From Cytospora piceicola (Eukaryota; Ascomycota; Sordariomycetes; Diaporthales; Cytosporaceae), in the NCBI GenBank assembly GCA_023375675.1, contig JALQBC010000075.1, positions 1-64,000 on the forward strand: DNA of 64,000 nucleotides. The letters are read 5' to 3'. This document shows positions 11,430 through 23,159 of this stretch, piece after piece (within the stretch, counting starts at the first letter, position 1; each line of letters opens with the position of its first letter). The notes beneath the pieces were generated by a model that saw nothing but the letters and a program-made list of their open reading frames with translations, made no database searches and was not told where the DNA came from. The translations under genes were made by a program, and so were the position numbers.

Positions 11430-13600
11430 ACATAATCGCTACTACTGCCACTGGACCAAGAGCGGCTCTGGCTCTGGCGCTTTTTATTGATCTTGTTGTT
11501 CTTGTTCTTGGTCATGTTATTGGCGCCAGACAGGAGCGGGAGCGGTGCTTGTCTCTGGTGGCCATACGTCGTCGGCGTCGTCGTCGTCCGCTGGCCTTCA
11601 GGCGCTTGCACTTACACTAGCAGATACTTAAGGCCTATTGTTAGTAGGAAAATCAGTGGGTAAGAAGATGGGTATAAACGAGCTAAGTACCCTAGGGTAC
11701 GATACGTGGCTGCTGTCATCGAGAAGCAAGAGGAGGACCAGACCAATGAGCACACTGAAGGGGATGGTAGAGAAGGGGGAAAGGCCACCAACACACACAT
11801 ACACATACAGATACGCATGCAAACGTACCTTTGTGCCTGGACACACACACCCAGCAAAGGACATCATATCACGTCCACGACGACAAGTCCTGTACTAGGC
11901 CAGATTGACCGCGACTATGTACCATCTTTGGCCTGACGGCTAAGCTTGCACAGCATTCTTATCCTTCTTTTCGGTCTGTCTGTCTGTCTACCCTGAACCG
12001 TCTTGTGTGTCATCCCAGCTTTGTGGCATCTTAATACGTCTTTCCTTGCACGGCAGCCATCACACTCCGTCCCGCGAAGAACATACACTCCATGGGAGCT
12101 TAGCGCACCACTTACAGGATTGCTGCCGAGACCATCAAGGTTCCGCGGGACAGGGAGAGCGTGGCTCCTGTTTACTAGCTGTATGAGAGCGGTGACTGGG
12201 GATGAGACGAGATACGAGGATTGAGGAGAGAGACAGAGAAATATTAGATATCGGAGGAGCTTGTTGATGTGGAGGAGGTTGGTGATCTAGGGAAGAAGCA
12301 TAGTGACTCTGTAACAGAAAATAGATCTTTTGGCCCAAGCAAATAAATAAATGAATGAAACAGGAGCAAGGTGTACGTAAATGTAATGGCGTTTTCTCAT
12401 CTTCTTTAATAAATCAGCCTGAACTTCAGCCTACAACGGAATATTCTGTGACTATCGAGACAAATAGATAAAATCTGTTGTACTCTATATGACCATCTGG
12501 GGGTAAAATGAAGTATGTGTTCCGAGCACAATAAATGAATAATATGAATGGGCAAGGTAGGTGCTGATGCGCGTCACATCACGTGATGTCGGAGCGTGTA
12601 GGATCGGCCCGGGGTGGGAACAGACCGGGGTTTCCGGGCCCGGACGACGCGCACGGCGCCGGCCCCGGCCCGGCCCCGGCCCGGTGTTAAGAAGCCGAGG
12701 TACCGGCATACTTATGTAATCCCAGCCACCTTAATTTCACATCTCAACGACTCCTCCTTCTGCTCTCTCAATATGGACTACATAGTACACTTCCTCCTTA
12801 TCCATCCCACCCCATCCCATCCTATCGTATCGTATCCTATCTTTGGTTATATTTATCGATCGAACTTTGCTGCTCTAGCCGACTCCTTGAAATACTCCAT
12901 TGCACGTCTATATTTATGATCTAGACGGAGTACGCACATCTGAGTTTCGCCTGCAGGGTTTCGCTCCCAATTGCCAGGCGACAGGGACCTTGCAACGTAC
13001 GTACGTATCGTATCAGTACGTACTTACATACGTGGATTGGTAACCTGGGCATTGGGCGGGGCTTTTGGGAAAGCTGCCTACATCTGCTGCATACAAAGCA
13101 TCGTTGCCTTTCTCCTTCTCCTGTGTGTGTCTCTCTGTAGCTGGTCTGCTAGTACCATTACTACAGTAGACCTGGACGGAGGGGGTGGATTAGGATTGCT
13201 GGTCGGTTTTGAAAGCAGCAGACAGGAAGAGGCTCTCTCCCAGGAGTCCGCGGTTACTGCGAACCCGTGGGCGTGCTCTGCTCTGCTCCTTTTCCCTACC
13301 TTCTATACCATACACATATTCATCTATCCTTGCATATACACACCCCCACACTTTGCATCTACCGGTACAACCGGAGGGAGTTACGGCTGCTCTTCTCCGT
13401 TGCTCTGCTGCCGTCATCATCGTTGATGTCGTGGCCTCAAAAGCCGGGGTGGGTGGGGGATCCTGTGTTGAATGTTACTCACTCCTCTCCTGGTCCTCTC
13501 CTGGGAGTAGGGGACGGGTATCACTCGGCACAAGGGGCAATATTCTTTCTTATTCTTTTCTCGATTGATCCCAACATCCCCAAGCTTCCCAGCCCCTGAC
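11430..13600. other. Intergenic with low-complexity tracts
   Basis: No supported gene. It contains palindrome copy 2 (11688-11699), ACAC-rich sequence near 11790-11860 and a very GC-rich stretch at 12606-12684 built from GGCCCC/GGCCCG units. CATCC/CTATC repeats lie at 12800-12845 and TACG repeats near 12995-13030. The last 500 bases before 13681 are pyrimidine-rich and probably hold the promoter and leader of the next gene. Confidence 0.5.
11688..11699. promoter_or_regulatory. 12-bp palindrome TACCCTAGGGTA, copy 2
   Basis: An exact match to the palindrome at 9388, 2300 bases downstream. The flanks (AAG and CGAT) differ from the other copies, so only the 12-bp core is shared. Confidence 0.6.
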
Positions 13601-13680
13601 ATGATGAAATGTGAGTCTAACGTATTGTTGATAGCACAGCATAGCATATATATCTTCGGAAACCTACCCGTCCTGTCACC

Positions 13681-15132
13681 ATGGCTGACTCCACCTCTTC
13701 TTCGCCATCTTCTCCGGATCCCCTCGCAGTCACATCTGGTTTGGCCGCCACAGAGTCACATGCACCACCCGTTTCCCCGGCCGCTACTACACACTCCAAG
13801 GCACTGAATGTACCGGCCATTGTGGAATGGACTGAGGAGGAGGATGATCAAGACAACGGCCATGTTGAGAGCCACCGGGCTTGCTACCTCGGTCATTCTA
13901 CCGCAAATCCGGTCCATCTGATTGTCGACTTCGACACGTCCAACAAGACGGCCGTCTTCAGGCTGAGCATTGTCGTGGCGCTCCGCAAACAAGGAGCCAA
14001 GCCTTTCAGGGGCAGGGAAACCCTCTACCTGTGTCTCCAGCCCAACGGTCGCCGCCGTCTCAGCCTTGATGCATCTCACCTGGAACAGGGACAGGGAAAG
14101 GGGCCACAGCCACCAGCTGAGCTTCGTACGCGACTGGCGCAGGGGCCAAACAAACCCCTGGTCCGCTTTTCGGCGGAGCTGACAGGGCCCGCAGACTTTA
14201 TTGCCCCGGACTGGCCCTTGACTCCTCAGAACAAGGCCCATGGTGCTGTGCTCGACTCTTTCATGCGCCTCGCCCGCCAAAGTGCCTTCAGAATCTACGT
14301 ACAGGATGACCTCGCCTTGCCGATGGATAGCCTCAAGTCGCTATGTACGTCGGTGTCCAGCCAAGAGGTGGTACAACCTGACGATGATGATGTGTCAGGA
14401 GAGCTCGGCGGGTTCTACCGCGGCCGGCACGCCAAAATCATCGACGCTGGCCTGTTGATGCCTACTGCCAATCGCGGTCCTAACCCCGACCCCGATCCTG
14501 CACACCCACCGGACGATGCACAGCTCCATGTCATTGCGGATCCAAGTCCGGGCCCGACTCGTAATCCCCCAGCATATGATGACCTCAACTCACCACCGCC
14601 TCCGACAGCTCCCCTGACCGGAGGTGATGGCGCTGGCAGTGGTGGGGGTGAGAGGAAGAGGCGACGTGCCAGCTCATCAGGCCCAAGCTCGAACCCTGGC
14701 CTGGGCGCAGTCGTCAGCGGAGTCAGTATGGATGAGCTGAGGGCATACGTGGATGGTCTGAGCAGGAAAGCCATCGCAGAGGAGGTGGTCCCGTTAAGGC
14801 AACGCGTGACGCAGTTGGAGCAACGCTTATCCATAGTAGAGGGGGAGAGGGACGAGGCGAGGGGCCGGGTGGTAAAGCTGGAAGAAGAGGTGGAGGAACT
14901 GGAAGCCCGTATCGATGACCGGGTCTGGGTCGAGGTGGATGAGCTCGGCACAAGTATCCGTGAAGAATTCCAAGACCTAGAACGGGATATCAGACACGAG
15001 GCGGCAGAGGCGGCAGACGATGCGATAGAGGGGGTGGTCTCTAGGCACCTGGCTAATGCTCGCGTACATATACTCGATGGGAGGCTCGAGATAGATTTCG
15101 ATGATGATGACAGTAATAATAATCGAAGGTAG
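13681..15132 (+). CDS. Hypothetical protein with C-terminal coiled coil (483 residues)
   Basis: A single-exon frame with a strong start (GTCACCATGGCT) and a TAG stop. The N-terminal 45 residues are S/T/P-rich and probably disordered. A compact region at about residues 46-215 starts with VPAIVEWTEEEDD and contains FRLSIVVALRKQGAKPFRGR; it looks like a folded beta-rich domain. Residues about 260-345 are proline-rich with a basic cluster (GGERKRRRAS) that could be a nuclear signal. Residues about 355-465 are heptad-rich (VVPLRQRVTQLEQRLSIVEG, then VVKLEEEVEELEARI), a clear coiled coil, before an acidic/asparagine tail. I recall similar fungal proteins annotated only as hypothetical; no catalytic motif is visible. 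Intact frame and codon use contrast with the decayed genes nearby. Confidence 0.8.
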   Translation: MADSTSSSPSSPDPLAVTSGLAATESHAPPVSPAATTHSKALNVPAIVEWTEEEDDQDNGHVESHRACYLGHSTANPVHLIVDFDTSNKTAVFRLSIVVALRKQGAKPFRGRETLYLCLQPNGRRRLSLDASHLEQGQGKGPQPPAELRTRLAQGPNKPLVRFSAELTGPADFIAPDWPLTPQNKAHGAVLDSFMRLARQSAFRIYVQDDLALPMDSLKSLCTSVSSQEVVQPDDDDVSGELGGFYRGRHAKIIDAGLLMPTANRGPNPDPDPAHPPDDAQLHVIADPSPGPTRNPPAYDDLNSPPPPTAPLTGGDGAGSGGGERKRRRASSSGPSSNPGLGAVVSGVSMDELRAYVDGLSRKAIAEEVVPLRQRVTQLEQRLSIVEGERDEARGRVVKLEEEVEELEARIDDRVWVEVDELGTSIREEFQDLERDIRHEAAEAADDAIEGVVSRHLANARVHILDGRLEIDFDDDDSNNNRR

Positions 15133-15723
15133 AGCGGATTTTGTACCCAGGCACAACGGCGGCAGAGATATTTATGGTCCGCCGTCACGGAGTCACGGAG
15201 CTCCAAATGCTGACTAGTCTACTCAAGCTGCTATAGCACTATTAAGTCCAACACAATGCAGGATGACTTTCTCTTGGTCTCCATCTGACCGTTTCCATCT
15301 TTGTGAAATCATCGTTACCTCAACCCCTATTATTCATGACACATTTGACTCTAGAACCTCACGATTCTTGCCCCAGTGGCCGTGGACATTGCGCCCCGTC
15401 TCTGGATTAACATACAAGACTGAACATTCACAAATCAAGGCACCTACAGATCAACGCATCCTGTATTATGTGTCTAATCAAAGTACTGCATCTAGGTAGG
15501 AAGATTGAAGAAAAGAAGCCATGGGAAGTTGCTCCAACTTAGAGTTCAGAGCTAATGAGACGGTGTCCACCGTGCCCTAAAGTCTGTTATCATCTTGCTT
15601 CGGTACCCTAGGGTAGTCCCTTAACCTCCTCTATAGGTCCCGAGTACATATTTCTAGCTACCTGAGCATAATAGGCAGCGCGGGAAACAAAAAACAGCCC
15701 AGTTTATGCTCGCGGGTGTCACG
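15133..15723. other. Intergenic between coiled-coil gene and permease remnant
   Basis: No gene seen. It holds palindrome copy 3 at 15604-15615. The 3' ends of the flanking coding regions face each other here. Confidence 0.5.
15604..15615. promoter_or_regulatory. 12-bp palindrome TACCCTAGGGTA, copy 3
   Basis: Exact copy of the 12-bp palindrome, lying between the convergent 3' ends of the coiled-coil gene and the permease remnant. Confidence 0.6.
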
Positions 15724-17073
15724 TCAGCGATTGCCAGCCAGAAGCTGAAGAAAAACGTGAAAGCAAGAAAGGCACAAGCAAAGACATTGTAACCCGATGC
15801 CCATAAATCCTTCCAGCCGCCGGAGACCCCATGTCAGACCTGCGCCGGTGGTATTTGTCAAGGTATCGTCGTCATTGCGAGGGAGGATACCGATTGTCAA
15901 GCGGCGATAGAGAGTAAGACATGCTACTATCAGATATGAGTCCATAACGCTAGCCACTGTGATCAATATGACACGATTAACTACAGTCGCGTCGTTGATG
16001 TTCAAGAGAGCCAGAAGACAGGAAACAATTGTCGTGGTGGCAACAGCGGTCATGGGTACAAATGTTCGATTGTCGAGCTTCTTGAGAAACTGTGAGCCGG
16101 GCAAGCCGTAGTCTCGAGCAGAAGCCTAGTATGTTCGTGACTGTTGTGTATGCTGCCAACAGGCTTATGGTTCTTGTGTGGAGGTATTGACGAATTAAGA
16201 TGGATGCAAGGCAACCCGTAGTTGCAGCGAAAGTCGTGATGATGATTATGGAGACCATCACAGTTGCACCCGCCGTCGAGCCAACGAAGGAACTCAAAAT
16301 TGCCATGAGGGAGTAGCTTGGATTTGCCTCAGGCTCAGGGGCTTGGTTGACATAACCCATACAATACAAAAATGCAATGAGCATAGCGAGTTCCCGGTGT
16401 GCCATTGATGGCAAGCCCGCGAGTAAGAACCGGAGCACTATCATAGAAGGGTTTCGAATGTCCTCAGATATCTCGGAGGTACAGCCAGCGCCGGTCAATT
16501 ACTGTCTCTAGTCAGAAAATACTCAAATGAATCGCACTATGGCACCACCAAAAAACGAGGAAAACCTTCCCTGGGATCTAATACAGAAGGAGAGTTCTTG
16601 TGTCGGCCAGGTTCCTTGGTTGAGGAACCTCGTCTAAGCTGCGTCAGAGTTGCTATGGTCATTGAGGACCACCAAGGGAGGAACAACCGGAAGGAAGCCC
16701 AGGACGTGGAGTACCCAAACTGAGCATCAAAGCTCGCCAAGAGTGTGCCCCAAACGGTGTTGACGGATGGGTCAGGACGAGGGCACCTTGTATCACAGTC
16801 CCGCATAGATAGGCCGCTGAAGCCGGCATGGCCTTTCATCCGTCGAGAATAAGCACGCCCGTAATATAGACGAGGAACCTGCGCGAAGACCTGGGAGCAA
16901 GAATGGACACACAGTGTTGCCAATGTATCGGGGACCACTGATGGGGGGCCATCGAGGTCAATGCACCCAGAACTGCGTTCACAGATATGAAGCCCACTCA
17001 TGCTACTAGATACACGTAGAGGGCCCCGGCCGGACCACCACTGATGACAAGTTAAACTGGAGCTCTTCAACAT
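15724..17073 (-). pseudogene. Decayed amino-acid/choline-type permease (APC superfamily)
   Basis: Read on the minus strand, three frames carry successive parts of a fungal amino-acid/choline permease. The upstream part (about 17060-16700) contains RRFLVYITGVLILDG and MPASAAYLCGTVIQGALVLT. The middle part (16498-16130) contains EISEDIRNPSMIVLRFLLAG and AMLIAFLYCMGYVNQA. The last part (16100-15724) contains GSQFLKKLDNRTFVPMTAVA and a transmembrane stretch. Intact relatives have about 12 membrane segments and about 500 residues. Here there are frameshifts between the parts and at least one TGG-to-TGA type stop (16836-16838). The N-terminus is not identified. The product would have been a plasma-membrane transporter; this copy cannot make one. 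Confidence 0.65.
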
Positions 17074-18990
17074 TGCAAGAGATCATGGAATATGGGGGGA
17101 GTATCTTACTTCTTCCGACCGGTGTTGAACACACTATCGCAGTTTAGCTATACTACGCAAATGTGCCACGTCGCTGGGGCTCGGATTTTAAACAAAAAAA
17201 AACTTCCTTCGTGATTATGACGGTATACCCGAAGCTAAGTTGGGCATGAATCCGAGATATCTCTGACTTCCTCAGTCTATAAACCCTATACAGGAATACG
17301 AGGGCCAGAGTCGTTGACCTTAAGCACCTTTCCCAGTATCGCAAGACGCAAGAACAGCGTCTTCAATTGCAATCTCTGAATTTCAAAGATGATCTCGCCG
17401 AAACTCCTGCGTGTTCAACTCCGTGACCTGGTCTGGAGGATGATGACGACGGTCGACATGTCCTCGTCCTCCCGGACGAGGTCACCTGTCTTGGTGGGCC
17501 ATGCGGACTAGTTGTCTGATTCCAACTTCATAGTTAGCCACCAAATTTGCAGGCTCCCTACCCTAGGGTATACAAAATCTAGTCGCAAAGGTCACTTGCC
17601 CATGTTCGGTCCCGAAACAGCCTTTCTCAGCGACCCCCATCATGACAGAATCCATCCACCACCACCACCATCTCCGGTATATGCCAAAGAGAAAGAAAAG
17701 AAGAAAGCCGCCCAAGAAATCGGTATGTCTTGCTGACAGCATGGGGGTAGCCCTTCCGAGCATGATACTATTGTCGAATTCAATTGCGGACGTGTTGTCG
17801 TCGTCGGGAAACTGTCAATACAGCTCCGGCGTGCTTCCGACGTGCCCGTTATAGTTTTGACCGTACAAAAAAGTACATACTTGCATATCCAACAGAACCG
17901 GACCATCGTGGAATTTCCTGCAGTATGTCGTGTCTGGGTTTTGAGGGTGTTGTTGTGGCCCGGCCATGGGGAAAACACACTCACGTGTACATAGCTCTAG
18001 AGGTCCGGAGGTGGGAAAAGTCGGGTTCTGCTGTCTTCAGGGTTGCATCTACAAGCGCAGTGCCCACTCACCGAATTCAGTGTATTTGAGCATGAATCAT
18101 ATATCATGTGGGAATGCGGAATATCTATTTTCATAGTCGAACTCGCTGTTTTGATGTCTTACGTAACTACGGAGGTGGTGCTGCTTCGGGACCGGGGACA
18201 GGATCGGGATCGTGACCGCCGTGCCGGACCGGCAGGATCCGTGCATCACATGTAACTGATGCATTGACCTTGACCAGCTGACGGTACGGCAATTACTGTG
18301 TACATATAGTTAGGTAAGTGATTTCTGGTAATTTTCAGGTAAAGCACTACAGTACAGATAAAGTTTTCTTTTACGAGAGCAATGAGTGTGGTCGCACCGG
18401 ACCAAGTACCACTGAAATTGGAGGCATACCTAGAAGAGGTATCATCAGTCACCACGTCTACTAGCCATCCAGCAGAACTATCTGTCAACAATGGGAGGCA
18501 GACAAAGATGGGTTGTCGGAACTTGCAGAGTTTGGAAATTGGAACATTTGGTCAAGGTGTGCCAGAACGCAATATACTGCAAGATATACATGTACTCAAA
18601 ACCTTGCGAACCAGTATCTCAGGCATTGTCCACATATCAGATGCAAAAAATAAAACAACCGTTAGATGTGCGCTGTCTAATACCACTCGAGTTTCTCGGT
18701 GTTAGTTGAGTCATATGTTCGTGAAATATTTGGCGTTAGTGTTGCTATGGCGGTGGTGTTGGTGGTGTTGGTGATATTATTACAAAGGCACGGCAGAACG
18801 CGAAACGCTGTTTGCAATGAATCTGATCGGTGATGATCATTGGAAGCTGTGGTCTTTTTGCTCTGGCTGATCTGTCTGTCCTTTGCCTTTTCTTCCCCCC
18901 TCTTTCTTCTGTTTCTTATCGTCCATCCAATCATTCTTTCAGTGACCAATCTACACCCATCCACATTCCCATCCCTATCCCTTCTCTCGT
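17074..18990. other. Intergenic, no recognised gene
   Basis: Short frames only. It contains palindrome copy 4 at 17559-17570, a CACCAC run near 17650-17675 and a GC-rich near-palindromic stretch at about 18185-18240. Nothing here supports a gene call. Confidence 0.5.
17559..17570. promoter_or_regulatory. 12-bp palindrome TACCCTAGGGTA, copy 4
   Basis: Exact copy of the palindrome, 1955 bases after copy 3. No further exact copy was found to the end of the window. Confidence 0.6.
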
Positions 18991-18991
18991 C

Positions 18992-19320
18992 AACTGGTGT
19001 TGCCCTGGCTGTGACCGCGTGGAGTCTTGAGCCCTTTAGTGGAAGGGAAATCGCGCACGGTGACGGAGGTGTGGTGGGCTTGGGCGGAATGACTGCGGCT
19101 AGCCTTCCCATGTAGCTCCACGGCCGCTGCATTGCATTTTGCTTGCTTGTTCGCTTGCTTGCAGTCAGCCTGCACGCTGCCTAGTCCCTAGACGCTGGTA
19201 TCCATCCCCCCAGTGTATGTAGGTGGCAGCGAAAACTGGAGATTTCCTAGCTCTGTGGAAGCGATGGACGATGGTCGTCTCGGATGGCTTCTCTAGGCGG
19301 CCAGGCGGTCAGCGGTAATG
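18992..19320 (+). repeat. Dispersed repeat unit, copy f (partial)
   Basis: It shares ordered landmarks with the units at 58.9-61.8 kb: CCCTGGCTGTGACCGCGTGG, GTCTTGAGCC, GGTGGGCTTGGG, CTTCCCATGTAGCTCCACGG, GCACGCTGCCT and a TCTAGGCGGC-like end. The closest match is the unit at 58871. Many substitutions and small indels separate the copies. Confidence 0.6.
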
Positions 19321-19576
19321 AGTGGTTACAAGCAAGCAAACAAGCAAGCCCGGTTTTGATGGTTGGACAAGGTTAGGGACAAGAGGTCGGGTGTAGGTTG
19401 TCACTACCGCCGCCGTCACAACTATCGCCTGCCACAGTACCGCTCTAAGACTCAGCTGGTAATCTCATCTCACCCTTAGCCCCCTCTTCACGTAACGGAC
19501 AGTAGGTGGACTGCAGCAAGATCAGAGCTACTGACTGCTACGTATCTCCTGTAGAAATCTAGGGTGCGGTACGGGT

Positions 19577-19940
19577 TGTCACCAAAAAGCCGTGCCACCA
19601 AAAAGCCGTGTCACTAAAAGCCGTGCTCTCCAAAAAGCCGTGTCACTAAAAGCCGTGCTCTCCAAAAAGCCGTGTCACTAAAAAGCCGTGACACTTAAAA
19701 AGCCGTGCTACCAAAAAGTCGTGTCCTCCAAAAAGTCGTGACACTAAAAAACCGTGACGCCTAAAAAGTCGTGTCACCTAAAAAGTCGTAACACTAAAAA
19801 GTCGTGATACTAAAAAAGTCGTGTCAATAAAAAGCCGTGTCACCAAAAGTCGTGACACCAAAAAAGTCGTGACACTAAAAAGCCGTGTCACTAAAAGTCG
19901 TGTCATCAAAAGTCTTGTCATCAAAAAAGTTGTGTCACCA
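19577..19940 (+). repeat. Minisatellite B, core AAAAGYCGTG (about 22 copies)
   Basis: About 22 tandem units of 15-18 bp, such as AAAAAGCCGTGTCACT and AAAAGTCGTGACACC. A-run length and the bases after CGTG vary. The left part is mostly GCCGTG and the right part mostly GTCGTG, so it shows a gradient of subtypes. The core AAAAGTCGTG is shared with arrays C and D. It sits between two copies of the dispersed repeat unit. Confidence 0.92.
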
Positions 19941-20139
19941 CATTGGCCGTATGCGCCTGAACTTGATTGATGGCTTTCATCCTTATCTGTTCCGTGCGAC
20001 TCCCAATTCTTCCGTTGACAGTGCATATTTTGGAGTCTCTTCCAGAAGTCTTTCTAACCTCGCCGGCCTTCCAGTATATCCATCGGCCTCGCTTCTGTTG
20101 TGCTCTCTCCCCCAATTTCCTCTCCTCCCACCTGTCCCA

Positions 20140-20560
20140 CTGCAAACCGCACGCACGTACGCACAACAAGCAAGCAAGCAAACGAACGAATACAATCCCA
20201 CATACACATACACAGCCGCGCAAACACATGGAAAAGGAGGATTATCCATGGCCTAATGGTCTAGCTTGATGCGCCTTGAGTGTGATGCGGTAGGCTTGGG
20301 TGACTTCGGTCTTCCTATCATGATTCCACGGTCTCTGCGGCTTTATCATCACCTTCTCGGATGGAAACAGTAGCGCACACTGCCTGGATCCCCGATTGCC
20401 TGTGATCCTCAAGCGTCTACTAAGCCTCTCGTCGATCCGCTACGAAAATGGGTTTTTCTATGTATGTATGCCCTGGTGGCTACGATGGAACGATGACCCG
20501 TGACATGATGGCTCTTCGTTAGACCTAGGACACCCGCCGACGATTTTGTCCTCGGCCTCA
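20140..20560 (+). repeat. Dispersed repeat unit, copy g
   Basis: The order of landmarks matches the 58-62 kb units. It has a CA-rich tract, then GGAAAAGGAGGATTATCC, GTGATGCGGTAGGCTTGGGT, ATTCCACGGTCTCTGCGG, CTGCCTGGATCCCCGATTG, TATGCCCTGGTGGCTACGAT and GATGGCT. This is one of the more complete copies. Confidence 0.65.
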
Positions 20561-22270
20561 ATCGACATGCAGCACCTCGCTAACTTCGCCGGGCTGCTGC
20601 CTCTGAAGGCTGGCTTTAGCCTTCAGGTTTGCCACCCATTCCTCTCTCCTGATCTTATTTCGTATGCTTCCATGCTGATCCTTGCGCTTTTGTCGTTTCC
20701 TTCGGCAATGACACTCGCCTTCTTCTTCTGCATCAAAATCTAGTCAAAATCTCGGCGCCTAAATGTCTTTCAATTCTCAACGCCGGCGTTAGGCACCCAG
20801 CGGCTAGCTCCCTCCCTCCTCGCTCTCTAGTAAGTTCAGTGTTGCTGACACCTTTCTAAACTTGGCTTTCGTCGCCCTTCTCATTATATTACGCTGTTCT
20901 GAGCTGAGACGATGATGCCCGAATCCCGTTCCTCAATCCAGTCTCCAGATCGGTCGGTCTCCAAGTACGTTCGTTGTCTTCTGATTAGATTCCCACTTTC
21001 GTACATTCTCGTCTTTGGTCTATGCCGGCCTCCATGTATCCCGAAACTCCTTGTCACGCCACAGTGATTATGGTTCCAGACTTGCTCCCCTGAGCTGAGG
21101 GTTGAGACCGGACTCTGGCCATCTGACTTGGCATGCAGGCATAGCTTCACCTCGGAAATCTTCCGGCTCCAGATGCCGCCGCCCCTTCAACAACGCCGTT
21201 GCACTTCCAAGCTTTCACAATATTCCAGCAACATATCATCTCCGACACATTCTCGTCTGCATTCGCATGCTACTTCCCTCTGCCAAACAACTTGCCACCT
21301 TCTCAAGGTCTCTCGTCTTTCATTATACAACATCTCTCCAGTCAAACAACGTTCAACATCTGTCGTTGTTACCCACTCATCCTTCAAACGTTGATCCTCT
21401 CTATATTTCCGACCATCATCACCGTCACTTTGCCTGGTCAGGCACGAACTCATTTAGTCTGCCTTAATTCCTCCGAATCGAAACCGTCATAAGGACTCCC
21501 CTTTCACAATCACGTCCCTTCACCGTACCACCTTTTGCATAAATAATTCCACGAAGCCCCCTTGGTTTCTTCTCTCAGCAATATCTTCTGTATGGTACCT
21601 TCATCTCCACCAGAGTTTCGTCGAACTCAACGGCTCGTCTCTTGTAGCGCCGCTACGTTGCTATCCCCCGCCCGCGTGCCCGAGCCCTCGAATGATTTCT
21701 ACATAGACTCTCGCCGGCATCGCCTCGACTTGCCTTGAATGCCATACCTGTACCTACTTCCTACAGGCCTCGCGACCATTCAATCTTATCGACAACCTCG
21801 ATTGCCCTAATCAAAACCCCAATACGCGTCTTCACTGATCATGCTGTCACCCACAATCCCCCCCGACCCCTCCGTAGTCACCTTTAGTAGCTAAGTAACC
21901 TCAATCACCATTCACAGTCACATCTCTACACAGCCCACGTCGAGCTACGTAGCAGCCATGCCACTCTGGCATTACTCGTCAGAAAAAGGTGCATACAGCC
22001 CCGACCCCCTCTCCTTTGAACTCTCCGTTTCTGTTTCCGTCTCCGTCTATATCCTCTCTCTTCCCTCTTCCGTCTTCTGTCTTCTTATTCATCATGACCG
22101 TCACTCCCAACTTGACCCAATCTGCCCAACTCTCTCGGATGAAGGCTAGTCTTCCTACAACACGCAGCTCAGTGCCACACGAGTAGCTCGATCCTCCCGG
22201 CAACCCGCCTGCTACAGCATTGCTGCTAGCTGTCAAGTCCACTATCTTCAAGGTTTCAACCATTTCTCAG
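20561..22270. other. Pyrimidine-rich intergenic sequence
   Basis: The plus strand is rich in C and T with many CTC/TTC runs. The ATG at 21958 has good context and opens a short frame beginning MPLWHYSSEKG, but the frame soon becomes low-complexity serine/valine and no domain follows. No gene is called. Confidence 0.45.
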
Positions 22271-22279
22271 TCTTCTTCC

Positions 22280-23156
22280 AAAATCTTCATCATTACAAGT
22301 GTCCGCTTGGCTCATCCAATGGTCAAGTCATCCCAGAACGACCATTGCGCGTCATGTATATCGAACAGGCAGGGACCACATACCCTGTATGCCCTCGCCC
22401 TGTACTCGACCTCGACCTCAATCTTGACCTCAAAACATGGTGGATCGGCTGGCTTGTCCGACCTGAGCTGGCTTGAGTGGTCGTTGTCCTTCGGGGGTTC
22501 GCCTACAGTCTGTCTGCAGGGGTTTGAGGTGGGCTTAGGGGGCTAGCCTCGGGCGGCCTTACCATGGAGCCCCTGTCCAAACCATACATGTGGTCGACCG
22601 TTCGCCACTTTCTGCCGAAGCTTCTCTACCAGTTATGCGATAGCAGTGCAATAAAGTAAGCCGTACTATGGGATTGCTTGATGTTTGGATGTTGGCAATC
22701 AATAACCATGACAAACTTGTTATCAAGATGCAGCGGTGTCTCACTCATGATCAAAGCCTAGACCCACCGATGAGGAAGGCCCTCTGGTCAGTAGCACAGA
22801 ATGACAGGCGGGAGATGTCGACCAAATTCCCCCAGGTCAAGGACGAGGTTGAGCAGCGGCGGGATCCGATAGATTTTGTTAGCGATGTTGTACCGCCCGA
22901 TGGGCCACCACTCGCGTGGGTTCTCCTGTGGGGTGGGAAGTATGCCAACATCTACGGAGCCTATGTGCCCGAGTCGCTGAGGCAGTGGGGCTATGTTATT
23001 TGGGACGAGCGTCGGTGGATCGATATGGGTGCGAAGGAACTTATTGCGAGGCAGTGGGAAACGGTGCCGGAGCTGGTCAAGGAGATGGAGCTTGACTACG
23101 ATTGGAGCCCCATAGGATCTCGAAACATGACTGTGATATACGAGTGCCATCCATAG
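22280..23156 (+). pseudogene. Decayed gene of unknown family, 3' part open
   Basis: The C-terminal part, 22668-23156, is open and protein-like: DPIDFVSDVVPPDGPPLAWV, then WVLLWGGKYANIYGAYVPES, WDERRWIDMGAKELIARQWE and a TAG stop. Upstream, a frame from about 22280 contains GFNHFSVFFQNLHHYK and VIPERPLRVMYIEQAGTTY but is cut by two TGA codons near 22474 and 22527 in positions where tryptophan would fit. A frame change separates the two halves, though a small intron there cannot be ruled out. I recall similar fungal hypothetical proteins but no named family. Confidence 0.45.
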
Positions 23157-23159
23157 GCG

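Noticed and set aside
13756..14280. Minus-strand 174-residue frame
   Set aside because: It lies opposite the intact coiled-coil gene and has no features of its own.
14415..15206. Minus-strand 263-residue serine-rich frame
   Set aside because: It is the antisense shadow of the coiled-coil gene; its serine runs come from the GAG/GAT-rich coding strand.
19577..19940. CRISPR-like array
   Set aside because: The units are contiguous without unique spacers, and the window is fungal. It is a minisatellite.
21958..22149. Start of a tautomerase-like protein (MPLWHYSS)
   Set aside because: Only the first few residues are suggestive. The rest becomes low-complexity and no further motif follows.
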